A stretch of DNA of 64,000 nucleotides, from contig NZ_JAIRBM010000014.1 in the NCBI RefSeq assembly GCF_020089865.1, positions 1 to 64,000 of the forward strand, given 5' to 3'. Positions 53,697 through 61,858 of this stretch are shown here, piece after piece. Both the position numbers and the translations under genes were made by a program. Every line of letters starts with the position of its first letter. Within the stretch, counting starts at the first letter, position 1. The stretch is from Microvirga puerhi. Its GTDB lineage: Bacteria; Pseudomonadota; Alphaproteobacteria; Rhizobiales; Beijerinckiaceae. The notes under the pieces are model-generated. The model worked only from the letters and a program-made list of their open reading frames with translations, did no database searches and was not told the DNA's origin.

Positions 53697-53722
53697 CCAG
53701 ACAAAATGGTCATTTTGTCTGG
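53697..53722. promoter_or_regulatory. Perfect 12-bp dyad in the divergent promoter region
   Basis: CCAGACAAAATG and its exact inverse CATTTTGTCTGG are separated by two bases, with short T-runs on both sides. A two-base centre suits a protein-binding operator better than an RNA hairpin, although a bidirectional terminator cannot be excluded. It lies between the two divergent synthase-like genes. Confidence 0.55.
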
Positions 53723-53977
53723 TTTTTCACTCAATCTCAGCTTTTCCCGCAAACCGATTCTTTGAGCGCCCCAGAGGATCCGACCCTGTTCGGCCCAATT
53801 TCAGTCGGCCAATGTGCCACTTTAACGGGAACAGTTCGCGCTATGCTCTCGCGATGGCGCGAGCCGAGGGCAATTTCTCAAACAAAAGCCAGCTATGGTC
53901 TATACAAATTACTCTTGTTGAATATGCTGTTCCTCGCGCGGCCCATCGCCGCACGGTCAAAGATTGGAATCTGTCAA

Positions 53978-54925
53978 ATGTCGTATGAGAGCTTGAGTGA
54001 CGTCGTTAAGGCGGTGAAGGAGAAAACGGCTGCTTATGAAAGCACGGAGCCGAAGGAACTTTACGATATCCGCACCGGGACCTTTGCGGTCGGCACGAAC
54101 AACCAGTATTTCACTAACCTGGATTTCGTGAACGGCATGCTTCGCGACCAATCTATGTATACGTGGTATCCGCTTCTGCTGACGTTCCAGGACATGCGGT
54201 TCACCCTTGAGCAGGCCTGCGCACTCGTACATCGCTTCGACTACGCCTACAGCAACTACCTGCGTTACAGCGGTCTGCAGGAGATGGGCGCCTTTGCGGA
54301 AGCTATCACCAAGTTTCTTCCGACGGCCTCCAGCCGCGAAGAGGCGGTCGAAGCCGTGAAGGCGTTTCTCGGTTATCTCAACCGGCTTGCCGCATGGTCC
54401 TTCCACTACTTCCCCTGGAGCATCGGCAAGCATCTCACCTATGAGACACCCGAGGGCTCCATCGCGGCTCTCGCAGACCCGTCGCGCCGCGTGAAAATCG
54501 CGGACGGCCAGAAGGTTCGCCTTACGTGGGAGCCGCTGGATATCAGCGTCATCGCCTATCTCGCAAGTAAGGAAAACCCGGAGCTCTGCGATGACGTCAT
54601 CGCGGCACTGCCATTTACCGTCGTTCAGGACCATGCGGTCGTCAGCGGTGAATCCATGTACGCCTGGGCGCCTGTCGTCAGCACCGCGAAGGTAAACGTC
54701 AAGGAACGCCAGTGCGATGCGCCGGTCGGCCGCATTCGCTATTCGCAGGGCACAGGCAACAAGATCATCGTCCAGTATGGCGAGGTCACCGAAGACATCG
54801 CGACGCCAGTTCTCGGTGAAATCCTGCCTGAATATGCCGACGACATCTACAAGGTCGGCCGCGCAGTCCTCGAAAGCAACTTCGGCGACAAAACGCCCAT
54901 CATGCTGAAAGTCGAGCTCGCGTAA
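53978..54925 (+). CDS. Cucumopine-synthase-like protein B with reversed domain order
   Basis: A 315-residue protein homologous to protein A over both domains but with the order exchanged. The helical bundle comes first (residues about 30-150: QYFTNLDFVNGMLRDQSMYT; NRLAAWSFHYFPWSIGKHL). The cyclophilin-like domain comes second (about 180-312: NPELCDDVIAALPFTVVQDH; VSGESMYAWAPVVSTAK; RIRYSQGTGNKIIVQYG). Conserved blocks VSGES(L/M)YAW, RYSQ.TGNK and PVLG..LPEY are shared with A. ATG at 53978 is chosen because the preceding in-frame sequence is not protein-like. A and B may form a hetero-oligomer or catalyse successive steps. Confidence 0.65.
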   Translation: MSYESLSDVVKAVKEKTAAYESTEPKELYDIRTGTFAVGTNNQYFTNLDFVNGMLRDQSMYTWYPLLLTFQDMRFTLEQACALVHRFDYAYSNYLRYSGLQEMGAFAEAITKFLPTASSREEAVEAVKAFLGYLNRLAAWSFHYFPWSIGKHLTYETPEGSIAALADPSRRVKIADGQKVRLTWEPLDISVIAYLASKENPELCDDVIAALPFTVVQDHAVVSGESMYAWAPVVSTAKVNVKERQCDAPVGRIRYSQGTGNKIIVQYGEVTEDIATPVLGEILPEYADDIYKVGRAVLESNFGDKTPIMLKVELA

Positions 54926-54938
54926 GCTGGACGAAATC

Positions 54939-54963
54939 AGGCGGCCCGCGAGTCGGGTCGCCT
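54939..54963 (+). terminator. Hairpin after synthase-like gene B
   Basis: AGGCGGCCCG pairs with CGGGTCGCCT (one G-T pair, five-base loop), 14 bases after the stop codon. A T-rich stretch appears only about 40 bases later, so termination is likely but not certain. Confidence 0.5.
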
Positions 54964-55015
54964 CATGCAAAGTAGCGAAAAATGTGACTTGATTGATTAT
55001 GCCTTTTTAATAATA

Positions 55016-55025
55016 TGTATATACA
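55016..55025. promoter_or_regulatory. HutC-like operator upstream of the ABC transporter operon
   Basis: TGTATATACA is a perfect palindrome and the best match of the four sites. It lies 372 bases before the binding-protein gene but only 37 bases before the small frame at 55062, suggesting a long leader transcript. Confidence 0.7.
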
Positions 55026-55061
55026 AACCGCAGCAAAATGCGGGTAGAGGAGAACGGCGCA

Positions 55062-55241
55062 ATGGCTTTCTGGTTTGAATTCAGATCTATCAGTGACGCT
55101 CCGGACAGTGCGAAGCGTGATGGGAAAGTGCCTGCCAATTCGCCAGCCTTCGGGCTGTGTCCCCGGTTGACTGTCCGCTGGGTTAGCGATGCCGCTGGAA
55201 GGTTTTGGGGCCGGGGCCTCAAGGGGCTTTGGCGCGGGTAA
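55062..55241 (+). CDS. Possible small leader protein upstream of the transporter
   Basis: A 59-residue frame beginning MAFWFEFRSISDAPDSAKRD, with GAGGAG nine bases before the ATG. The arginine/glycine-rich C-terminus is not clearly protein-like and no family is recognised. Its place between the operator and the transporter suggests either a small gene or a regulatory leader. Confidence 0.3.
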   Translation: MAFWFEFRSISDAPDSAKRDGKVPANSPAFGLCPRLTVRWVSDAAGRFWGRGLKGLWRG

Positions 55242-55264
55242 CTAGGCCCACGGCCGCGGACGAT

Positions 55265-55286
55265 GGCCCCCGAAAACAAGGGGGCC
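55265..55286 (+). promoter_or_regulatory. GC hairpin in the transporter leader
   Basis: GGCCCCC and GGGGGCC form a 7-bp stem with an eight-base loop, followed by GTTCCTG with no T-run. It may protect or attenuate the leader mRNA ahead of the binding-protein gene. Confidence 0.4.
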
Positions 55287-55396
55287 GTTCCTGAAGTTGG
55301 AAATCAATTGTGTGCCCGCGTTCTGGCGTAGTGCCGGACGCGAAACGGTTAGTTTCGTCCTGACAGAACAAACTCGAACCAGAGGGAAGCATATCC

Positions 55397-56419
55397 ATGA
55401 AACGGCAATTTCGGAAAGCCATCACCGGTAGCGTGATAATGATAGCAGCCTGCGCGCTTAGCTCAGTCGCCCTGGCCCAACAAAAGGAGCTTATCCTCAG
55501 CGGCTTTGGTGGCGCCTATGACGAGGCGATGGCTGCAAGCGTCAAATCATTCGAGCGCGAAAACGGCGTCAAGGTCACGATCGTTGCCGGATCGGGTGCG
55601 AACAACATCGCCCGTGTTCGCAACAAGGAAATTGACGTGATCGTGTCCGATCCGGTCTTCGCCCTGCGGATGGAAGCGGAGAAGGCATTCGCCCCGCTGG
55701 ATCCTAATCTGGCCTCCAACCTGAAGAACCTCTATCCAAAGGCGATCTACTCTGACGCGGTTGTCGCGGCAAACTTTGGGGCATATGTGATCGCCTACAA
55801 TCCTGCCGAGGTGAAGGCACCGCAATCCTGGCACGATCTCGCAAAACCGGAGTATAGGGGACGCATTGCCCTGCGCGGGTTCCGGCCGGAAAATATCGAT
55901 CTTATCACCCTCTTTGCGAAAGAGGCGGGCGGGGATGAACGTCATCCTGATGCCGGCTTTGCCGAGATGGCGAAGATCGCTCGGAACGTCGACGTCTGGG
56001 TCGAGTCCCACGCCAACCATCTCGAACTCTATCGAAACGGCCAGATCTCCATGAGCATGTGGACCGATGGTCGAATTGCCTGGGCGCGAGACGCGGAAGG
56101 CACCAAAATACAGGGCGCCATTCCCAAGGAGGGCTTCTTCGCGCTGTCATCGACGCTCAGCGTCGTTGCAGGTCGCCCGAACGCAGATCTCGCGCAGAAG
56201 CTGGTGAACACACTGCTGAGCCCGGAAGCCGGCCTCATCATGGCGCAGAAGCTAGGCTATTTTCCAACCAACAAGGAAACCAAACTGCCACCGGAAGTGC
56301 AGGCGAAAATGATGATCACACCTGAGAATGTGAACAATCTTCAAAGCGCCGATTGGAAGTACATCGTTTCCGTCTACGATAAGTGGCAGCAGCGCTGGGA
56401 ACGGGAAATTCAACGATAA
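55397..56419 (+). CDS. ABC transporter periplasmic binding protein (polyamine/opine type)
   Basis: A 340-residue exported protein with signal peptide ending SSVALAQQ. It resembles the extracellular solute-binding family of spermidine/putrescine and iron(III) importers: ELILSGFGGAYDEAMAAS at the start, VTIVAGSGANNIARVRNKEI, and a hinge region around WHDLAKPEYRGRIALRGF. AGAGGGAAG precedes the ATG. The ligand cannot be read from sequence; the neighbouring genes suggest a histidine-derived compound. First gene of a four-gene overlapping operon. Confidence 0.85.
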   Translation: MKRQFRKAITGSVIMIAACALSSVALAQQKELILSGFGGAYDEAMAASVKSFERENGVKVTIVAGSGANNIARVRNKEIDVIVSDPVFALRMEAEKAFAPLDPNLASNLKNLYPKAIYSDAVVAANFGAYVIAYNPAEVKAPQSWHDLAKPEYRGRIALRGFRPENIDLITLFAKEAGGDERHPDAGFAEMAKIARNVDVWVESHANHLELYRNGQISMSMWTDGRIAWARDAEGTKIQGAIPKEGFFALSSTLSVVAGRPNADLAQKLVNTLLSPEAGLIMAQKLGYFPTNKETKLPPEVQAKMMITPENVNNLQSADWKYIVSVYDKWQQRWEREIQR

Positions 56420-57501
56420 TGGCTGAGCAATTTGATATTGAGCTGTCGCATTGCCGCAAGCGGTATGGCGCGATCAACGTCCTCGATGACGTCTCGCTTC
56501 GTGTGAAGAGCGGTGAGTTCATCACCGTTCTTGGCCCGAGCGGCTGTGGCAAGACAACGACGCTGCGCGCTATCGGGGGGTTTATTACCCCCGATAGCGG
56601 TCACATATCGATCCGGGGGAGGGACGTGACCCACCTCCCTCCCTACAAGCGCAACATCGGCGTTGTTTTCCAGAACTATGCTCTCTGGCCTCATATGACC
56701 GTGGCCGAGATCCTCGGCTTCGGTCTGCGTATTCGCAAGCTACCCCGTGAAGAGATCGCCCGCCGTGTGGACCGGGCGCTTGGCATGGTGCAACTGACGG
56801 GCTTGAAGGATCGCTATCCCCGGGAACTGAGTGGCGGGCAACAGCAACGAGTCGCCATGGCGCGCGCGCTGGCGATCGATCCCGAGGTGATCATTCTCGA
56901 CGAGCCTCTATCCAATCTCGATCGCCGATTGCGCGAAGAACTTCGTATCGAGTTGAAGCGGCTCCAGCGGTCTCTCGGTGTGACGATGCTGTTCGTTACC
57001 CACGATCAGGAAGAGGCGCTGTCCATGTCGGACCAGGTTGTCGTCATGCAATCGGGACGGATACAGCAGATCGCCGATCCGCGGACGGTCTACGAGCGTC
57101 CCGCGAACCGCTTTGTCGCCGGCTTCCTCGGAAGCGCCAATTTCATGGCAGGTGAGCTCGTGCAGAACGCTCAGGACGGCAAGGCCCAGGTGAAGCTCGG
57201 CAATGGCGCCGTCGTCGGCGCATATGCCCCATCGGCGAAAACTGCCGGCGAGAAGGTCACCGTCATCGTTCGACCCGAATGGCTCGTGCTTGAGCGGCCG
57301 GGCAATCAACTGGCTGCAAACCAGCTCGAAGGCACGGTTGGAGACGTAATCTATGAGGGATCCGCGATCCGGTACGGGATTACGCTCGATCATGATCCAG
57401 AAGCGCCGATCTTTCTGCAGGAACGATCGAACGCCGATGTTTTGAATCCGGGGGACAAGGTGAGGATCAATGTCATCAACGCCATCATTGCCACAGACTG
57501 A
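56419..57501 (+). CDS. ABC transporter ATPase, PotA type
   Basis: A 360-residue ATPase. It has Walker A GPSGCGKTT near residue 40, Q-loop VFQNYALWPHMT, signature ELSGGQQQRVAMARAL, Walker B VIILDEPLSNLD and the H-loop VTHDQEEAL. A C-terminal TOBE-like regulatory domain follows from about residue 270. The start codon shares one base with the upstream stop (TAATG). Energises import together with the two permeases. Confidence 0.92.
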   Translation: MAEQFDIELSHCRKRYGAINVLDDVSLRVKSGEFITVLGPSGCGKTTTLRAIGGFITPDSGHISIRGRDVTHLPPYKRNIGVVFQNYALWPHMTVAEILGFGLRIRKLPREEIARRVDRALGMVQLTGLKDRYPRELSGGQQQRVAMARALAIDPEVIILDEPLSNLDRRLREELRIELKRLQRSLGVTMLFVTHDQEEALSMSDQVVVMQSGRIQQIADPRTVYERPANRFVAGFLGSANFMAGELVQNAQDGKAQVKLGNGAVVGAYAPSAKTAGEKVTVIVRPEWLVLERPGNQLAANQLEGTVGDVIYEGSAIRYGITLDHDPEAPIFLQERSNADVLNPGDKVRINVINAIIATD

Positions 57502-58381
57502 CGATTCTGGCGGGCTCCGGAAGCGGTTTGTGACCTGGGCTACCCAGGCACCGATGTTCGTGCCGTTCGTCTTCGTCATCCTTTTCTTCTTCGTGCCCAT
57601 GGCTTGGCTCGTTGCGACGAGCATGTCTACACACGAGGTCGGCAGCCCTCCCGTGTTTACCGGCACGCTCGAGCACTATGCTCGCTTCTGGACGGATCCT
57701 TTCTACCTGGAGACGGCGCTTTGGACGACTGTCAAGCTCTCGGTTGTCTCCACAGTGCTCGCTTTGATTATTGGCTACGTACTCGCCTATTATATTGCTG
57801 AACTTCCTGCGCATCGCAGAGGCTTGCTCACCAGCATGGTGGTGGTCTCCCTTTCTGTGAATATTGTCATCCGGATTTTCGGCTTGAATGTCCTTCTTAT
57901 GAGTGGAGGGGCTGTCGACAGTGCGCTGACCTTTCTTGGAATGCCCAAGGTTCGGATCATGTATACCGAACTTGGCGTCCTGATCGGACTGGTCCAGATT
58001 GCCATACCCTACGTCGTTTTGCCCCTCATCGGCGTGCTTGCTGCCGTCGATCCGGCTCTGAAAGAGGCGGCCGAAAGCGTCGGCGCGAACAAGTATAAAA
58101 CGTTCTGGGCCGTGACTTTTCCGCTGTCCTTGCCGGGAGTGGTCGCCGGCACGCTGATTGCCTTTACGCTAAACGCTGCAGCGTTTGCAATTCCGTCCCT
58201 TATGGGCGGCGGCCGGGTCAAGATGATGGGCATGATGGCCTATGTGCAGGCAACGGTACAAGGCAACTTTCCGTTTGCCGCGGCGGTCGGGATCAGCCTG
58301 ACGCTCCTAAGCATCGTGATTACGGCTATTTACCTGTTTGTGATCAATCGAACATTCCGAACAGCGAGGAAAGCAGCATGA
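57470..58381 (+). CDS. ABC transporter permease 1, PotB type
   Basis: A 303-residue permease with six helices: PMFVPFVFVILFFFVPMAWL first, then AVESVGA-type EAA loop read as ALKEAAESVGANKYKTFWAV, which docks on the ATPase. It overlaps the ATPase gene by 32 bases. Typical of the binding-protein-dependent importers for polyamines and opines. Confidence 0.88.
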   Translation: MSSTPSLPQTDDSGGLRKRFVTWATQAPMFVPFVFVILFFFVPMAWLVATSMSTHEVGSPPVFTGTLEHYARFWTDPFYLETALWTTVKLSVVSTVLALIIGYVLAYYIAELPAHRRGLLTSMVVVSLSVNIVIRIFGLNVLLMSGGAVDSALTFLGMPKVRIMYTELGVLIGLVQIAIPYVVLPLIGVLAAVDPALKEAAESVGANKYKTFWAVTFPLSLPGVVAGTLIAFTLNAAAFAIPSLMGGGRVKMMGMMAYVQATVQGNFPFAAAVGISLTLLSIVITAIYLFVINRTFRTARKAA

Positions 58382-59205
58382 CCGCCACCACAGCAGTATC
58401 GAGTGGGAAAGCGCGCTGGCCAGTCCCCACAGGATTGGGAATCGCGGCGTCTTGCGCATTTGCCTTCGTCGTCGCTCCACTTATCGTGGTCGCCGGCGCT
58501 GCATTGAATGCGGAAGCAATGTTCTTCCCGCCTCGGCAATTGACCTTGCGCTGGATGATGGCGGCTTTGACAGAGGGCAGCTTCGTCAACGGCGCCCTGA
58601 TCAGCTTCGTCGTCGCAGTAGTGGCGGCCGCTTTCTCGACGCTTTTCGCGCTACCAGTCGCACTCCAATTGAGGAAAGCGCCACCCGCAGTAGCGAGGAT
58701 ACTGACCCTGTCATTCATGGGGCCGCTGCTCGTGCCATCGATAATCTTCGCCTTGGCCCTTTATTCAGTGATGATCTATGCGTTCGGTGTAACCAATCTG
58801 TCCATCCTAATGATTGGCCACGTAATAATCACGATGCCGTATCCGGTGCGAACCATCACGGCCGTTACCGAGCATCTCGATCCCGCTCTGGAGGATGCTG
58901 CCGGCAGCGTCGGCGCATCTCCCTGGCGAACGTTCGTGTCGGTCACATTGCCGCTGATCAAACCCGGTGTTATCGCCGGCTTCCTGTTCGCCTTCATAAC
59001 GTCGTGGAACGACTTTTCCATCTCGGTCTTTCTCACGCCGCGCGAGTTGCAACCCCTTCCGATCAAAATCTACGAATACCTTCTGTACCAATACAGACCG
59101 ATCATTGCGGCGGTCTCAACCTGGTCGGTCATCGGCTCGGCAATCATCGTTCTTATTATCGATCGTCTTGTTGGTCTGAACGTGTTTACCGGCCGTCGTA
59201 GCTAA
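58378..59205 (+). CDS. ABC transporter permease 2, PotC type
   Basis: A 275-residue permease with six helices and the EAA loop ALEDAAGSVGASPWRTFVSV. Its ATG overlaps the previous stop by four bases. It completes the importer. The operon ends 24 bases before an IS6 element, so any further downstream genes may have been lost. Confidence 0.88.
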   Translation: MTATTAVSSGKARWPVPTGLGIAASCAFAFVVAPLIVVAGAALNAEAMFFPPRQLTLRWMMAALTEGSFVNGALISFVVAVVAAAFSTLFALPVALQLRKAPPAVARILTLSFMGPLLVPSIIFALALYSVMIYAFGVTNLSILMIGHVIITMPYPVRTITAVTEHLDPALEDAAGSVGASPWRTFVSVTLPLIKPGVIAGFLFAFITSWNDFSISVFLTPRELQPLPIKIYEYLLYQYRPIIAAVSTWSVIGSAIIVLIIDRLVGLNVFTGRRS

Positions 59206-59229
59206 GTGACAGCGTGCGACTAGAACTGC

Positions 59230-60054
59230 GGTATTGTCAATTTGGCGCCGAAGAGGCAAAGCTGCGATGGGCGCAGCCCTCGGGTCAGTCCACATCAGCC
59301 TAGTAGGGCCGCACCGGTGGCGTCGCGCCACGTAGCAAAGGCGCGATCCCGCGCAGCCCGGTACTCACTGGCGGACAGACGATGACGGCGGCGTTGGAAG
59401 TGGTTGAGGATCTGGGCGTGGGTGGCAAGAAATTGCTGGGCATGCCGGACTGACTTGAACCGCCGCATGCGACGCTTACGCCTTCGGGTGGGTTGGTGCG
59501 ACATCTCACAGCGATTATCGAGATACCGGCTCTGCCGATGCTATACGCTCCGCAGAATCTCGCGTTCAGCGGCGCCGTAGGATCCGAGTTTGTCCGTCAC
59601 GGTAACCCTCGGCGTGTAGCACAAACCTTTCCGCAGCTTGCGAAAGAAAAGCTTTGCTGCCTTTTTGTTGCTGCGGCTCTGCACCAGAACATCGAGTACG
59701 TTTCCCTGCTGATCAACCGCTCGCCAGAGATCGTGCAGTTTGCCTCGGATACGGATAAACACCTCACCTAAAACCCACTTATCACCCAGCTGCGGCCGAC
59801 GCCGTTTGAGACGATTGGCGAAGTTCCGACCGAAGCGCCGGCTCCATTCTCGGATGGTCTCGTAGCTGACCACGACGCCGCGAGCCGCCAAGATCAGCTC
59901 GACTTCGCGTATGCTCAGGCTGAAGCAGTGATACAACCAGACCGCCTGGTTGATGATCTCGGCTTGAAAGCGGAATCCGCGATAGAGGTTGGACGTCGTG
60001 CTCATGCGCGGGGGCCCGCCATAGACCCTGGACTCTTGCCAACTTGACAGTACC
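59230..60054 (-). mobile_element. IS6-family element with a defective transposase
   Basis: An 825-bp element with ends GGTATTGTCAATTTGGC and, inverted, GGTACTGTCAAGTTGGC (two mismatches in 17). Same type and length as 36392-37216 but inverted. Confidence 0.8.
59295..60005 (-). pseudogene. IS6-family transposase interrupted by a stop codon
   Basis: Starts MSTTSNLYRGFRFQAEIINQ and is collinear with the intact transposase at 36439. At 59541-59543 the codon for the glutamate in the SVEHRQSRYL block is TAG, and the frame then continues with HRQSRYLDNRCEMSHQPTRR to the normal end. A single nonsense codon therefore splits it. In addition, LGEVF replaces the usual LDEVF, so a catalytic aspartate is lost. 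Confidence 0.85.
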
Positions 60055-60102
60055 ACTGGGAGGTCTCCCGCACCGTAATTCGTTCCGCCACCAAATCCTT
60101 GA

Positions 60103-60941
60103 GGGTTCCGTTGCAACTCCTGACATAGGTCGCGCGAAGGTCCGCCTAGGACCCCCGTCAGGCGGCTGCGCCGAACAGGCTGGCAATAAAGGCGCGCTGA
60201 GCGACCATGTCATTCCCTGGAGCATCGATAACCTGTCCCTTGCGGATCATCGCCATGGCCTCGTAGCCGGCAATCGTCTGCGTGGCCGTCGCGAAGCTCT
60301 TGAAGCCCAATCCTGGGAGAACCAGCCGTTTGATACGCCGGTGATCCTGCTCGACGATGTTATTCAAAATCTTCACTTGCCGGAGTTTGGCAAACCGCCA
60401 GACCTCGCCGGCACGTTTCATAGCCTTCGTCGCGACGGGATAGGCCGCATTCTTGTCGACCGTGATGGTTCACGGATTGACCGTATTCGGCTGCCCTAAG
60501 GCCTTGCGGAAGAAGCGCCGGGCGGCAGACGTATCCCGCTTGGGGATAGCAGAAAGTCGATGGTCTGCCCCGTCGCATCAACGGCGCGGTAGAGATAAAC
60601 CCATTCACCCTTCACTCGAATGTAGATCTCGTCCACCCGTCAGGAACCGTTCGTCATGCGCAGATGCAGACGCACGCGCTTATCCAACTCCGGAGCGTAA
60701 GCCTGGATCCATCGAAACAGGGTCGTGTGGTCGACCTGAATGCCTCGATCAGCCAGCATGCGTTCCAGGTCACGATAGCTGATTGGAAATTGCAGGTACC
60801 AGCGGACCGCCCACAGGATGATCTCCGCCGTGAACTGCCAACCCTTGAATGGGTTCTTGTTCTTCTGCTTCACCGTCAGCCCCTCTCACCCCCTCGGGTC
60901 GTAGCTCAGGCGGCGCAAGCTTCAAAGCTACGACAGAACCC
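60103..60941 (-). mobile_element. Degenerate IS6-family element
   Basis: About 839 bp between GGTTCCGTTGCAACTC at the left and the complement of GGTTCTGTCGTAGCTT at the right. These ends belong to a third IS6 subtype. The transposase inside is broken. Confidence 0.65.
60158..60873 (-). pseudogene. IS6-family transposase, multiply disrupted
   Basis: The N-terminus is intact (FTAEIILWAVRWYLQFPISY; RDLERMLADRGIQVDHTTLF). Then an in-frame stop follows LHLRMTNGS, and a frameshift near 60550 follows GQTIDFLLS. The C-terminal block resumes in another frame as NNIVEQDHRRIKRLVLPGLG and ends AMAMIRKGQVI. It cannot be functional. Confidence 0.8.
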
Positions 60942-61041
60942 CAGGATGTGCCATAAACCGCCATTCGCAGAGCCCCGTGGTCGAGCAGCTAGAGTCGACC
61001 CGTTGCGGACGTTGGCGGACCAAAGCTGCGTAGGATCTCTC

Positions 61042-61776
61042 CTAAAGCACGCCACCTCGGGCAAGGTCCGCCATGACGCTGCCGAGATCGGTTAGGGCAC
61101 GTGCACCATCGCCCCTAAATGCGGCGCCATGCATGACCGCAAGCGTCCGCGGATTAAGTCGAGCAAGCCTCTGAAAGACTGCATCAGTTCGCGTGGTATA
61201 TGGGAGGCTATGCGCAAAAGGCCCGGCAGAAGAGCAAACGATCTGATCGCGAGCAGGTTCGACGATGTCGCACTCTACGATCGGTGATTGCCGTCCATTG
61301 TGGAGGAAGAGATCGGAGCAAAACAGCGTTCCTTCCGTCTCCTCGAAGAGAAGACTTGCATCCCAGCCATGAGGAACGTGAGGCGTGCAAAGGAACTTGA
61401 AGCGCCTACGTCCGGTCGACAGTGTTTCATTATCCTCAAGAATTGTGGCGGGCCTATCTGCGAAGTCGTCCAGCACCACACCCCCGCCTACCGGACCCGC
61501 GATGACCGAACTCTCGGGCGCTGCCGTGAGCCACTCGTTCAAAGCACCGCATTCGTCCGGTTCGAAGTGGGAATAGGCAATCCAGCGTACCTTCGCCGGA
61601 TCGATCAAGCGAGCGATTGCGTCTCTGGTCTTACGGAACGTTCTCCTGAAGCCAGTATGGTAAAGCAAGGGCTCGTCATCGCGAACAAGGTATTGATTGA
61701 AGGTGAAGTCCAACTCCGGGGCATAGTAGGATACGCGGAATACATCGGCTGCGATTTCATCTGCCGTGATATCCAT
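61042..61776 (-). CDS. Metallo-beta-lactamase-fold protein, flavodiiron (ODP)-like
   Basis: A 244-residue soluble protein resembling the diiron domain of FprA/ODP proteins without the flavodoxin part. Ligand candidates are SHFEPDECGALN (the HxExD motif), CTPHVPHGWDASLLF, TLFCSDLF and AVMHGAAFRGDG. Such stand-alone domains may bind oxygen or NO, or act as hydrolases; the role here is unknown. It lies between two IS6 elements. Confidence 0.72.
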   Translation of the reverse strand: MDITADEIAADVFRVSYYAPELDFTFNQYLVRDDEPLLYHTGFRRTFRKTRDAIARLIDPAKVRWIAYSHFEPDECGALNEWLTAAPESSVIAGPVGGGVVLDDFADRPATILEDNETLSTGRRRFKFLCTPHVPHGWDASLLFEETEGTLFCSDLFLHNGRQSPIVECDIVEPARDQIVCSSAGPFAHSLPYTTRTDAVFQRLARLNPRTLAVMHGAAFRGDGARALTDLGSVMADLARGGVL

Positions 61777-61858
61777 TGTAGTTAACCACGATCCTTCTGA
61801 AGCTGTGGTGCATGCATTCTATCACGCGGTTCGATCAAAAGCTGTCAGGACTTGGCCG

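Noticed and set aside
53697-53722. Calling the 12-bp dyad an intrinsic terminator
   Set aside because: The stem is AT-rich with only a two-base loop, which is unsuited to an RNA hairpin; an operator is more likely.
53957-54970. A 337-codon minus-strand frame opposite synthase-like gene B
   Set aside because: Gene B has clear homology to gene A on the plus strand; the opposite frame has no recognisable features.
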